From assembly GCA_017549105.1 (NCBI GenBank), contig JAFYVN010000002.1:78043-142042 (forward strand): DNA of 64,000 bases. The letters are read 5' to 3'. The notes below the pieces were generated by a model, which was not told the DNA's origin, made no database searches, and worked only from the letters and a program-made list of their open reading frames with translations. The stretch's first letter is position 1, and the number at the start of each line of letters is the position of its first letter. Positions 24,625-33,007 of the stretch are shown here, in pieces. The DNA is from Clostridia bacterium. Its GTDB lineage: Bacteria > Bacillota > Clostridia > Oscillospirales > Acutalibacteraceae. The position numbers and the translations under genes were made by a program.

Positions 24625-25410
24625 ATGAAACTTACAGATATGCTTTGCACAACAGACGAAAAACCGCTTGAGAACCTTGTTCACAACGGAGGTTACACCG
24701 CAATATTCCGAAGAATCGGAGTTGTGGGCGACAGCCTTTCATCCGGTGAATTCGAAAGTATTGATAAAAACGGTAACAAGAATTACCACGACTACTTTGA
24801 ACATTCCTGGGGGCAGCATCTTGCCCGTATGTGCGGCAGCGAATGCATCAACCTTTCAAGAGGCGGAATGACCGCTAAGGAATACTGCGAAAGCTTTGCA
24901 GACAATATGAAATACTGGAGTCCGTCGCTTGCCTGCCATTGTTATATAATAGCACTCGGTGTTAACGATATCCATAATATGGGTCAGGAAATCGGAACTG
25001 TTGCCGATATAAAAGATGATTACACTCAAAACGGAAAAACCTTTGTGGGATATTACGCTCAAATTATTCAAAGGCTCAAAAAGATTCAACCGAGAGCAAA
25101 GTTTTTCCTTATGACCACACCTAAAGAAGAGAGCAGACGTGATCAGAACAAATCACAGGCTCACAGAAAAGCTCTTTATGAAATCGCAGATTATTTTGAC
25201 AATGCTTATGTGCTTGACCTCTATGAAAATGCACCCGTCTATACCGACGAATTCAAAAGCAAATTTTTTATGGGCGGTCATATGAACCCGATGGGTTATG
25301 TTTTTACTGCACATATGGTTGCATCATATATTGATTTTATCATCCGTCACAATATGGATGATTTCAAAGAAGTCGGATTCATAGGAACGGATCTGAAATA
25401 CAACGGATAA
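24625..25410 (+). CDS. SGNH/GDSL-type hydrolase
   Basis: 261 residues, no signal peptide. SGNH blocks are complete: GVVGDSLSSGEF (block I, nucleophile Ser), LSRGGMTAKEY (block II Gly), ALGVNDIHNMG (block III Asn) and GGHMNPMGYVFTAHM (block V, with D/N-x-x-H replaced by GGHMNPMG; the His is present). The family covers esterases, lipases and carbohydrate deacetylases; a sugar-ester deacetylase would fit the surrounding glycan-use genes, but this is inference. Single gene with its own promoter and terminator. Confidence 0.82.
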   Translation: MKLTDMLCTTDEKPLENLVHNGGYTAIFRRIGVVGDSLSSGEFESIDKNGNKNYHDYFEHSWGQHLARMCGSECINLSRGGMTAKEYCESFADNMKYWSPSLACHCYIIALGVNDIHNMGQEIGTVADIKDDYTQNGKTFVGYYAQIIQRLKKIQPRAKFFLMTTPKEESRRDQNKSQAHRKALYEIADYFDNAYVLDLYENAPVYTDEFKSKFFMGGHMNPMGYVFTAHMVASYIDFIIRHNMDDFKEVGFIGTDLKYNG

Positions 25411-25418
25411 TAAACAAG

Positions 25419-25451
25419 GGGCTGCCTCACACATTGGTGAGACAGCCTCTT
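25419..25451. terminator. Bidirectional terminator between convergent genes
   Basis: GGCTGCCTCAC-ACATTG-GTGAGACAGCC with one mismatch; T-rich on both outer sides. It separates the SGNH hydrolase from the PLC-like gene. Confidence 0.7.
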
Positions 25452-25460
25452 TGATTATTC

Positions 25461-26600
25461 TTATTTGCTTACGGTTGTTCTGTTTCCGAAATCGACAATA
25501 TAATCATCCGCTTTGTTGTCCGTTCTTACAGGATAATCGGTTGAAATGATGTTTGCTCCGCTTGCAAACGCATCTTCAAGATTTTTCTTGTTTATTTTAC
25601 CGAATTCATCTGCACGGGTGCGCACCATAATTTTCTTTTCATCAATAACCTCACCCTTGATTTCAAGCAATTTACCGGGGTTGTTACAAATAATAAACGA
25701 TGTGCAGTCTCTGTCAATATCTCTCTCCCTTAGCATCGGAAACATTGCCTGCGTTTTTACGGATTCATCAATATCTATGTAGTCCTCTGTTACACCGCAA
25801 TCATGAAGCAGAACAACAACTTTTCCGAGCATATCCCTGACTTTGCACCAATCATCAGCCGCACGCATCTCACCGAATGACTCATAATCTCTGAGCATAT
25901 CAGCGGGAGTGAAAAGCTTTTCTCCAAGACCTTCTTTAAGAACTTCATCAAGAGCCAACGCATATTCAAGATTAAAATACTCCATATTCTCAAGCGGAAT
26001 AAATACCCTTTTGGGTTCGATGATTATTGTTATGGGAAGATGGTCGGGATTGTTATCGGACCACATTGAAATCTCTTTAAGCGCAAGCGAAAAATCATAG
26101 CAAGATGTTGACATTTCAAAATAGGGACTGTGCATACAGGTGAATGAAACATCACCGTCACGGTCGAATGTTTCGATATCAAGCTCAAAACTTCTTAATC
26201 CGCATTCGAGCTGATCGGTAAGGGTTTCGCTTTCAAACCCGATTTTTTTTGCCTTATAAATTCCGAATGTAAGATCCGAAAGACTTCTGTAAATATTCTT
26301 TGCTTCGTCAATAGCAGTAGTCTGATAGCTGTTATGAGTAGCAATAAAGCTCATTTCATTGAACTTTACGCCGGATTTAAGCACCGCATCAAGATCACCG
26401 TCGTAAATTGAGTTTTCGTCAACGGGTGAAATGCTTTCGCTTTCATATGCCTGTTCAAGCTCACTTATTCTTTTTGCCTGCAGAGCAATATCTTCTTCAA
26501 GTCTGTCAAGGCTTGCGGGGAATAACGAAACAAAGGCAACAATCAACGAAAACAGTGCAGGTACCCATCGGATTAAATAGTTCAGAATTTTCTGAATCAT
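25461..26600 (-). CDS. PLC-like phosphodiesterase (Ca2+-dependent phosphoinositide PLC type)
   Basis: 379 residues. An N-terminal hydrophobic anchor (about 10-28) and a short coiled coil are followed by a TIM-barrel phosphodiesterase domain. It shows SFIATHNSYQTT (first catalytic His), LECGLRSFELDIE (metal-binding acidic residues) and FTCMHSPYFE (second His). This arrangement matches the PI-PLC-C1-like bacterial family, whose substrates are phosphoinositide or glycerophosphodiester-like. It is probably membrane-tethered outside the cell. It lies 20 bp behind the SulP permease and is probably cotranscribed with it. Confidence 0.78.
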   Translation of the reverse strand: MIQKILNYLIRWVPALFSLIVAFVSLFPASLDRLEEDIALQAKRISELEQAYESESISPVDENSIYDGDLDAVLKSGVKFNEMSFIATHNSYQTTAIDEAKNIYRSLSDLTFGIYKAKKIGFESETLTDQLECGLRSFELDIETFDRDGDVSFTCMHSPYFEMSTSCYDFSLALKEISMWSDNNPDHLPITIIIEPKRVFIPLENMEYFNLEYALALDEVLKEGLGEKLFTPADMLRDYESFGEMRAADDWCKVRDMLGKVVVLLHDCGVTEDYIDIDESVKTQAMFPMLRERDIDRDCTSFIICNNPGKLLEIKGEVIDEKKIMVRTRADEFGKINKKNLEDAFASGANIISTDYPVRTDNKADDYIVDFGNRTTVSK

Positions 26601-26620
26601 TTTTCTCTCTCCCCGATATT

Positions 26621-28258
26621 TCAGATTTTTTCTGCGTATTCAAGTGCCTTATCTATGTTGGGAAGGAATTTATCCTCACCAAGCTCATCGTAAAAGCCTG
26701 ATTTTTTCATAACCGAAAGCGGCTGCTCGTTTGTATGTGAAAGAATAAGTGTAAGTCCGTTCTTTTTGCAGTCATTATAAATTGCATAAAGCGAATCCAT
26801 TGCAGTTGCATCGAGAGAAGGAACGTTTCTCATTCTGAGGATAACTGTTTTTACACCGTCTTTTACAGGCACAGAGCTGAATTTTTCACTCGAAGCAAAA
26901 AACATCGGACCTTCAAACTCAACAACCTCAGTGTTCTCGGGAATAGTCTTCATTCTTTCGCTGTCCGCAGAAATATCTTCGCCGTAAGAAGTCCATGTTC
27001 TGACCTTCGCAACATCTGCCATTCTCTTCATAAAGAGCACAACCGCAATCAGCATTCCGACCTCAATTGCGACAACAAGGTCGAAAACAACTGTCAGCAC
27101 AAATGTGACAACAAGAACAAGTATATCGCTCTTGGGAGCGGTTTTGCAGATTTTAACAAACTTACGCCATTCACACATATTATAAGCAACCATAAAGAGA
27201 ATTGCTGCAATAACAGGCATGGGAATCCATGCTGCATAAGGCATAAGCACAACAAGAATAAGAAGCAGTACAGCAGCGTGAACAATACCCGCAATCGGTG
27301 TACGTCCTCCGTTCTTGACGTTTGCGGCTGTTCTTGCAATTGCTCCGGTTGCGGGAATACCGCCGAAAAGTCCCGAACAGATATTACCTACACCCTGAGC
27401 AATAAGCTCTGTGTTGGAATTATGTTTATCGTTAATCATTCCGTCCGAAACAACGCAGGAAAGAAGTGATTCAATGCCTGCAAGGATTGCAATTGTAAAT
27501 GCACTCGGAAGAAGCTGTCTTATTGTGTTGAAATCAAATGCGGGAAGTGAAAACGAGGGCAGGTCGCGTGAAATCGTGTAAAGGTCGCCGACTGTGTTAA
27601 CATTCATATCAAGAGCCTTTACCATAACAACTCCGACTACAACCGCAATCAGCGAACCGGGAATTTTTTTGCTGATTTTAGGCCATACGATAAGCACCGC
27701 CATTGCAACAGCGCCGACAACGAGTGCCTGCCAGTTAAATGTTGCAATTGACTTTGCAACAGCTTCAAGCTTTTCAACAGTTTCAACTGCGTGAGTGCCT
27801 TCGGGGAAGGTAAGACCGAGAAAATCTTTGATCTGACCGATAACAATTGTAAGAGCGATACCCGAAGTGAATCCCGTTGTTATGGTTGAAGGTATGTATT
27901 TGATGAGCGAACCAAACTTAAAAATACCCATTATAATAAGTATAAGACCTGCCATAATGGTTGCGATAACAAGACCGCTTGTGCCGAACTGAGCAACAAT
28001 ACCCGCAACAATAGTTGCAAATGCCGCTGTCGGACCTGAAATATTGACGTTACTGCCACCGAGAAATGCTATAACAAATCCGGCTACAATGGCAGTGTAA
28101 AGACCTTTTTCGGGCGAAACACCTGAAGCAATTGCAAGCGCAATTGAAAGCGGGAGTGCGATGATTGCAACAATGACACCCGCAATAAGGTCATTTGCAA
28201 ATTTTTTACCGCTGTAAGTCCTGAGTGACGAAAACAGCTTAGGTTGAAAAATACTCAT
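26621..28258 (-). CDS. SulP-family anion permease with STAS domain
   Basis: 545 residues from the ATG at 28258 (AGAGG upstream; a longer frame has no ribosome-binding site). About ten to twelve hydrophobic segments with the SulP motif LYTAIVAGFVIAFLGGSNVNISGPTAAF, then a C-terminal STAS domain (about 430-540) with MRNVPSLDATAMDSLYAIY. SulP proteins transport sulfate, bicarbonate or dicarboxylates; the substrate cannot be chosen here. Cotranscribed with the PLC-like gene. Confidence 0.9.
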   Translation of the reverse strand: MSIFQPKLFSSLRTYSGKKFANDLIAGVIVAIIALPLSIALAIASGVSPEKGLYTAIVAGFVIAFLGGSNVNISGPTAAFATIVAGIVAQFGTSGLVIATIMAGLILIIMGIFKFGSLIKYIPSTITTGFTSGIALTIVIGQIKDFLGLTFPEGTHAVETVEKLEAVAKSIATFNWQALVVGAVAMAVLIVWPKISKKIPGSLIAVVVGVVMVKALDMNVNTVGDLYTISRDLPSFSLPAFDFNTIRQLLPSAFTIAILAGIESLLSCVVSDGMINDKHNSNTELIAQGVGNICSGLFGGIPATGAIARTAANVKNGGRTPIAGIVHAAVLLLILVVLMPYAAWIPMPVIAAILFMVAYNMCEWRKFVKICKTAPKSDILVLVVTFVLTVVFDLVVAIEVGMLIAVVLFMKRMADVAKVRTWTSYGEDISADSERMKTIPENTEVVEFEGPMFFASSEKFSSVPVKDGVKTVILRMRNVPSLDATAMDSLYAIYNDCKKNGLTLILSHTNEQPLSVMKKSGFYDELGEDKFLPNIDKALEYAEKI

Positions 28259-28278
28259 AGCTGAACCTCTTAAAAATA

Positions 28279-28342
28279 AAGAATCCGGCACAGATAAGCT
28301 TGTACCGGATTTTTATTATACGCTTTTTTCTTTGATTTACAA
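28279..28342 (-). promoter_or_regulatory. SulP promoter with a 5'-terminal hairpin
   Basis: Minus strand TTGTAA (28342-28337), 16-bp spacer, TATAAT (28320-28315). Transcription would begin near 28308, directly at a hairpin formed by AATCCGG-n-CCGGATT (28282-28311) followed by TTCTTTATTTTT, so the leader begins with a terminator-like or stabilising stem. It could also end transcripts from the CapA gene upstream. Confidence 0.5.
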
Positions 28343-28444
28343 GAATTTTCGCCAAGATTTTTTGCCGATTTTTCAATTTCGGAAGATGTTACAATCAAGA
28401 CGTTTTTTTGTTATATTTTGTGGTTATTTTTATATATCAAAGCA

Positions 28445-29608
28445 TCACATCTGCTCCAATATATAGTTCTTGACATCCTCAAGCTTGCTCTTTTTCCACT
28501 CCCCTGATTCCGCTCTTTCGGCAAGAGGAACAAGAATGAAGAAATCAAGCGTTTCGCCGGGAACTCGTCCCGTTCTGAGAGGCTCTTTAAAATGCTCCGC
28601 CCACTCTTCTTCGGTTGCATCCTTGAAACGTGTGGGGTTGAGATAAGTCATCTGACGCTTTGTTGCGGCAATATGCATCTTTGCTGAAAGCGGTGACAGA
28701 AGATTAAATTCATCCTCCTGCACATCAACAAAAATTCTCGGAAGCTCTGCTTTAACAACGTGCTCCTCACCTCTGAGAATTTCAAGACCCATAGGTTCCC
28801 ATGAAAATTCGGTTTCGGTAAAATTCAGTTTCACAAGCAGACCGAATTCCGTATTGAACTGCGAACGCTGATAATCGGTATCAAAAATAAAATTACCGAG
28901 CGAATAGAAGATTATCTTATCCCCAACCGTTTCGTAGTTCATCGGCACGTGAGGATGATGACCGATAACAATATCCGCACCCATTTCGAGATAAAGACGG
29001 TATCTTTCTCTTGTGTAGGGCGACGGAAGCGGAGTGAACTCCTCGCCAGCGTGTGCAACAACCACACACCAGCGGCAGGTCTTTTTGATTTCGTTTATGG
29101 TATTGCGGATTTCGTCAAGGTCGCTCCAACTGTAGCACCCCGCCTTATTTTCATCGGCTTTTCTGCACGCACGTTGATATCCGATGCCAAACATACCGAT
29201 TCCGCCCGCTTCATCAAGAATAACGGGCTTGCGTGCTTCGTGAATATCCATTCCCGCACCGATTGTCTTAACACCGTTTTCTGCGGCAATTTCAAGGGTT
29301 GTTCTGATGCCGTATTCACCCGCATCCATAATATGGTTGTTGCAGATATTCCAGATATCGGCATTCATATTCTTGAGAACTTTAACGGCTTCGGGGTCGA
29401 TTGTATGAAGCAGCTGCTGCACACCGTCCTTGGTTGTATTCTGTTCAACGGGCGCAACGGGTCCCTCAACATTTGCAATAACGTGGTCTGCACTGCAAAG
29501 AAAATCAAGCACTTCGTCGGAGATAAGTGCTTCGTCATCCCACTTGCCGTACATATATCTGTCAAAACCGATATCGCCGGTAAAAACCAGAGTTGATTTG
29601 TTTTTCAT
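28445..29608 (-). CDS. CapA-family (poly-gamma-glutamate-type) phosphatase-fold protein
   Basis: 387 residues. The family motifs are TLVFTGDIGFDR (about 6-17), VIANVEGPVAP (about 44), WNICNNHIMDAGEYG (about 90), VVAHAGEEFTP and GADIVIGHHPHVP with IFYSLGNFIFD (about 218-240), a calcineurin-like metal site. CapA proteins take part in poly-glutamate capsule formation, but most homologues outside cap operons have unknown roles. No cap genes are nearby and no signal peptide is seen, so a cytoplasmic enzyme is more likely. GAGGTGTAAAAA precedes the ATG. Confidence 0.82.
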   Translation of the reverse strand: MKNKSTLVFTGDIGFDRYMYGKWDDEALISDEVLDFLCSADHVIANVEGPVAPVEQNTTKDGVQQLLHTIDPEAVKVLKNMNADIWNICNNHIMDAGEYGIRTTLEIAAENGVKTIGAGMDIHEARKPVILDEAGGIGMFGIGYQRACRKADENKAGCYSWSDLDEIRNTINEIKKTCRWCVVVAHAGEEFTPLPSPYTRERYRLYLEMGADIVIGHHPHVPMNYETVGDKIIFYSLGNFIFDTDYQRSQFNTEFGLLVKLNFTETEFSWEPMGLEILRGEEHVVKAELPRIFVDVQEDEFNLLSPLSAKMHIAATKRQMTYLNPTRFKDATEEEWAEHFKEPLRTGRVPGETLDFFILVPLAERAESGEWKKSKLEDVKNYILEQM

Positions 29609-29741
29609 TTTTTACACCTCGAAAGAATAAAGAAAAAAGAATATTGAATAAAAAATAATACAAACAGCGCCGCAGCACCATTTTATTATTTGTCATTTAT
29701 TCTCTATTCTTTCTTCTTTTAGCCTCGCAAGAGGCGCTGTT

Positions 29742-29818
29742 TGGCCCGCCCGAAGGGATTCGAACCCCCGTTCTTCAGAATCGGAATCTGCTGCGTTATC
29801 CTGCTGCGCCACGGGCGG
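29742..29818 (-). tRNA. tRNA-Arg (anticodon CCG)
   Basis: Read on the minus strand: acceptor CCGCCCG pairs with CGGGCGG, the anticodon arm GCAGA-TTCCGAT-TCTGA gives anticodon CCG, and the T arm GGGGG-TTCGAAT-CCCTT is present with G-U tolerance. Discriminator G and an encoded CCA (29744-29742). It lies between a palindromic repeat upstream and the CapA gene downstream. Confidence 0.92.
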
Positions 29819-29829
29819 AAATATTGTCC

Positions 29830-29948
29830 GGCTTCTCCTTGAGGAGAAGCTGTCACGAAGTGACTGATGAGGTGGTTACAAAGCAACGAAAAAACATTTT
29901 TACACCTCATCCACCGCAAGCGGTCCCCCTTCCCCTCAAGGGGAAGGC
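29830..29948. repeat. Palindromic intergenic repeat, family A, copy 2 (MITE-like)
   Basis: 119 bp with terminal inverted repeats: GGCTTCTCCTTGAGGAGAAG at the left, and the complement of CCCCTCAAGGGGAAGGC at the right. Inner motifs are CTGTCACGAAGTGACTGATG and CACCTCATCCACCGCAAGCGG. The right half is almost identical to 42817-42868. Short frames across it are not genes. Confidence 0.85.
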
Positions 29949-29965
29949 AAGGACGCGCAATATAT

Positions 29966-30985
29966 TCATTTAATCTTCTCAATAACCTCGCCCGAAGTGG
30001 GTTTGATATTATCGATGAATTCCTGAACAGCTTCTGCCGAGGGCATAGCCGCTGAACAGCTGTGAGCCGAAACAAGCATTGAAGCGGATGCGGTTGCAAA
30101 TTCAAGTGCATCGGGAATGCTCTTGCCGTTGAGGAGAGAATAGATGAATGCCGAAGCATAGCCGTCGCCGCCGCCAAAACCTTTGAGCATCTTTACGGGG
30201 AAAGGCTTTACTTTATAAGCTGAACCGTCATTGAGATAAGCAACCGAACCTTCTTTGCCATGCTTGATAATAACAATCTTGTTGCCGTAGGAGAACCAGC
30301 GTGCTGCGGATTCTTCGTCGCTTGCGCAAACACCTTCAACAGCTTCGGTAAGGTCGAACTCTTCTCTTGATCCGAGAATAATATCGCTGTTCTTTGCTGC
30401 GATTGAATAATAGAGCGAAATTTCATCCTTATTCTTCCAGGTGTAGCTTCTGTAGTCGATATCAAAGATAACAACTACGCCGTTTTTCTTTGCAAGGAAA
30501 AGAGTTTTGAGAGCTGCTTCTCTTGAAGGGCTTGCACAGAGTGCGGTACCCGAAATAACAACAGCCTTTGCGCTCTTTATATATTCTTCGTCAACATCGT
30601 CAACACAAACCTGAAGGTCTGCAACACCTTCACGGTACATAAGAATACTGCTCTGGGTGGGGCTGAGGATTTCGGTAAATGTGAGACCGAGATTCTCACC
30701 GTTTTCGCATCTGAAAACGTGTGAAACATCGATACCGTCGTTCTTGAAATAATTCTCAACATAGTCACCGAACTGATCGTCGGATACTCTTGCGATGAAT
30801 CCGCACTTTGCGCCGAGTCTTGCAAGACCGACAGCAATATTTGCCGGTGAACCGCCGACATATTTATTGAAATTGCTGCTTTCCGAAAGCGGCATATTCA
30901 TATCGGTGGGGTTAAAATCGATTGCTATTCGTCCGATGGGGATTACATCAAGAGTTTTTGATTTGTCAAATTCAATATAGCTCAT
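29966..30985 (-). CDS. iolC: PfkB-family kinase, 5-dehydro-2-deoxygluconokinase (IolC)-like
   Basis: 339 residues. The N terminus DVIPIGRIAIDFNP and the GGSPANIAVGLARLG motif match IolC-type PfkB kinases. The C-terminal GFGGGDGYASAFIYSLLNG contains the anion-hole/catalytic Asp motif in G-G-G-D form. IolC phosphorylates 5-dehydro-2-deoxy-D-gluconate in inositol breakdown. The adjacent class II aldolase (17 bp upstream) is the IolJ-type partner that splits the product, which supports the call. No iolB, D, E or G genes are in the window, so a different deoxy-sugar acid remains possible. Confidence 0.75.
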   Translation of the reverse strand: MSYIEFDKSKTLDVIPIGRIAIDFNPTDMNMPLSESSNFNKYVGGSPANIAVGLARLGAKCGFIARVSDDQFGDYVENYFKNDGIDVSHVFRCENGENLGLTFTEILSPTQSSILMYREGVADLQVCVDDVDEEYIKSAKAVVISGTALCASPSREAALKTLFLAKKNGVVVIFDIDYRSYTWKNKDEISLYYSIAAKNSDIILGSREEFDLTEAVEGVCASDEESAARWFSYGNKIVIIKHGKEGSVAYLNDGSAYKVKPFPVKMLKGFGGGDGYASAFIYSLLNGKSIPDALEFATASASMLVSAHSCSAAMPSAEAVQEFIDNIKPTSGEVIEKIK

Positions 30986-31002
30986 TTTTATTCATCCTTT
31001 CG

Positions 31003-31848
31003 TTACGCTTTATCTGAACATCCGAATACGTCTATATGCTTCATTGCGTTTTTATATGCACCTTCAACCTCGGCAGTCTGCAGGTCGTAGTAGCCTTTGA
31101 TTTCTGCGTTTTCATACGCTGCTCTTACGCTCTGCTCAACCGAATCAAAAGTTGCGGTTGCAATATTTATCTTGTTTATTCCGAGTGAGATGCACTTTCT
31201 GAAATCATCGGGCAGAATTCCCGTGCCGCCGTGAAGAACAAGCGGGGCTTTAACAAGCGATGCCGTCTGCTCAAGAATATCAAAACGGAGCTTTGGGGTC
31301 TGCTTATAATTTCCGTGTGCGTTGCCGATTGCAACGGCAAGTGCATCAACATTTGTTTTTTCGTAAAATTCAAGCGCCTGCGCAGGAGACGTGCAGTTTA
31401 TTGCGATATCTTCGCTGCCGTCTTCACTTCCGCCTACACATCCGATTTCACCTTCACAGTCTGCACCGTATTCAGCCGCAAGCTTTTTTACTTCTGCAGT
31501 CTGACGCACGTTTTCTTCAAACGGAAGATGCGAACCGTCAAACATAACGCTCGTGAAACCGATATCAAGCGCCTGCTTTATTTTTTCTGTTGTTTTGCCG
31601 TGGTCAAAATGAACTGCAACGGGCACCGAAGCATTCTTCGCCGCAGCGACCATAAGAGGTCCTATAATTTCAAGCGGAGAATGGTTGAGTCTTACCTCCG
31701 CAATCTGGAGAATCGCGGGACTTTTTGTTTCCTCGACCGCTTTCAGCACTCCAAGCACCATTTCCATATTGGAAATGCTGAAACTACCGACTGCGTAACC
31801 TCCTTCTCTTGCTTTCGAAAGAAGAGTTGACATATTAACGAGGGGCAT
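31003..31848 (-). CDS. Class II ketose-bisphosphate aldolase (IolJ/FbaA-like)
   Basis: 281 residues. Zinc and substrate motifs: VHFDHGKTTEKI (catalytic Asp and zinc His), EGEIGCVGG, IGNAHGNYK (zinc His), PLVLHGGTGI (third His) and KINIATA. The family includes fructose-bisphosphate, tagatose-bisphosphate and 2-deoxy-5-keto-gluconate-6-P (IolJ) aldolases. The IolC-like kinase 17 bp downstream favours IolJ. Its start overlaps the end of the YibE/F gene by 14 bp. Confidence 0.8.
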   Translation of the reverse strand: MPLVNMSTLLSKAREGGYAVGSFSISNMEMVLGVLKAVEETKSPAILQIAEVRLNHSPLEIIGPLMVAAAKNASVPVAVHFDHGKTTEKIKQALDIGFTSVMFDGSHLPFEENVRQTAEVKKLAAEYGADCEGEIGCVGGSEDGSEDIAINCTSPAQALEFYEKTNVDALAVAIGNAHGNYKQTPKLRFDILEQTASLVKAPLVLHGGTGILPDDFRKCISLGINKINIATATFDSVEQSVRAAYENAEIKGYYDLQTAEVEGAYKNAMKHIDVFGCSDKA

Positions 31849-32986
31849 TTTTATTTTCTCCCTTCATATAAATCATAGCACACACCGCACTTGTTAAAGG
31901 CAGAGTAAGAAGCATACCCATACTGCCGGCAAGCGCCTGGAGAATTTCGGCAACTATCATTTCTTTATTGACAACCTGCTCTATGCCTGCATTATAGGCA
32001 ACGAGCAGAAGAACACTCGTCAGCGAGCTTCCGATATAAGCAAGAACAAGAGTGTTTGCCATTGTTCCCATCATATCTCTGCCGATGGTGAAGCCCGATT
32101 TCATAAGCTCTTTCGGTGCAATATCGGGGGACTTTATTTTCAGCTCATAGAGCGATGATGAAATGGACATCGAAACGTCCATAACCGCACCGACAGCACC
32201 GACAATTATCATTGCAAAAATAATTGCTTTGAGGTTTATGGGATTATCGGGGTAAAGCTGGATAAGATAAACCGATTCTTCTTCCAGCAGACCCGTCATA
32301 TTCAGAAATTTATCCATTATAAGTACAATCAGACCTGAGCAAAGCACTCCGCATACGCATCCGATACCCGCACAGAGAGATTTGACATTAAATCCGCTGA
32401 TTATACAGAGAGTCATTACCGTTATAAACACACAGACGGCAATTGACCAGAAATAGATGTTGTGTCCGTTAAGAATTGCGGGGATAAGCACCGTAAAAAC
32501 CGAAAGGCAGGTAAAACCGAGGGATATCACGGTTTTCAGTCCCTTCATCCTTGAAAAAACAACAACAAGAATGCAAAAAATGACAAGCAACCATAAAAGA
32601 GGGGTTATACGCACAAAATCGCCGAAATAATACTGAATCTCTCCGTCCTGCGTATAGCTTTCAACAAGGATTGTATCGCCCTGCTCAACTTGTTTCGGAC
32701 TGAAAGCATATGTTTTGTCAATTTCCTGAATAACATCAAGGGTTTTACCTCTCAAAGCAGTATTGAGTGCCTGCGCTCTGAAAGCAACAGTAACAAACTC
32801 ATTTTCACCGCTGATATTCTGAACATTGACATCGGTAACACGGATAACCCTGCACTTTATCGTTTCGCCTTCCATAGTGCCTTTAAAAATCGTGCCGTCG
32901 CCGACTATGCCGAGGTAGGCAAGAAAAATAAGCAAAGCCGAAACAAAAACGGCAATTACCTGATAAACAGTCTGCTTATTTTTCAT
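31835..32986 (-). CDS. YibE/F-family membrane protein
   Basis: 383 residues. One N-terminal membrane segment, an extracellular domain (about 35-120) with GDTILVESY, then seven or so transmembrane segments including ILVVVFSRMKGLKTVISLGFTCLSVF and GAVGAVMDVSMSISSSLYELK, diagnostic of YibE/F. Its transport role is unproven. Position between a GPH symporter and an aldolase is curious but may only reflect operon growth. Confidence 0.82.
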   Translation of the reverse strand: MKNKQTVYQVIAVFVSALLIFLAYLGIVGDGTIFKGTMEGETIKCRVIRVTDVNVQNISGENEFVTVAFRAQALNTALRGKTLDVIQEIDKTYAFSPKQVEQGDTILVESYTQDGEIQYYFGDFVRITPLLWLLVIFCILVVVFSRMKGLKTVISLGFTCLSVFTVLIPAILNGHNIYFWSIAVCVFITVMTLCIISGFNVKSLCAGIGCVCGVLCSGLIVLIMDKFLNMTGLLEEESVYLIQLYPDNPINLKAIIFAMIIVGAVGAVMDVSMSISSSLYELKIKSPDIAPKELMKSGFTIGRDMMGTMANTLVLAYIGSSLTSVLLLVAYNAGIEQVVNKEMIVAEILQALAGSMGMLLTLPLTSAVCAMIYMKGENKNAPR

Positions 32987-33007
32987 TATGCCACCCCTAT
33001 CTTTTAA

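Noticed and set aside
28445-29608. CapA gene as evidence of a poly-glutamate capsule locus
   Set aside because: No capB, capC or export genes nearby; most CapA homologues stand alone.
29719-30177. Open frames through the palindromic repeat, tRNA-Arg and the iolC 3' end
   Set aside because: They read through a tRNA and a repeat and overlap a well-supported gene.
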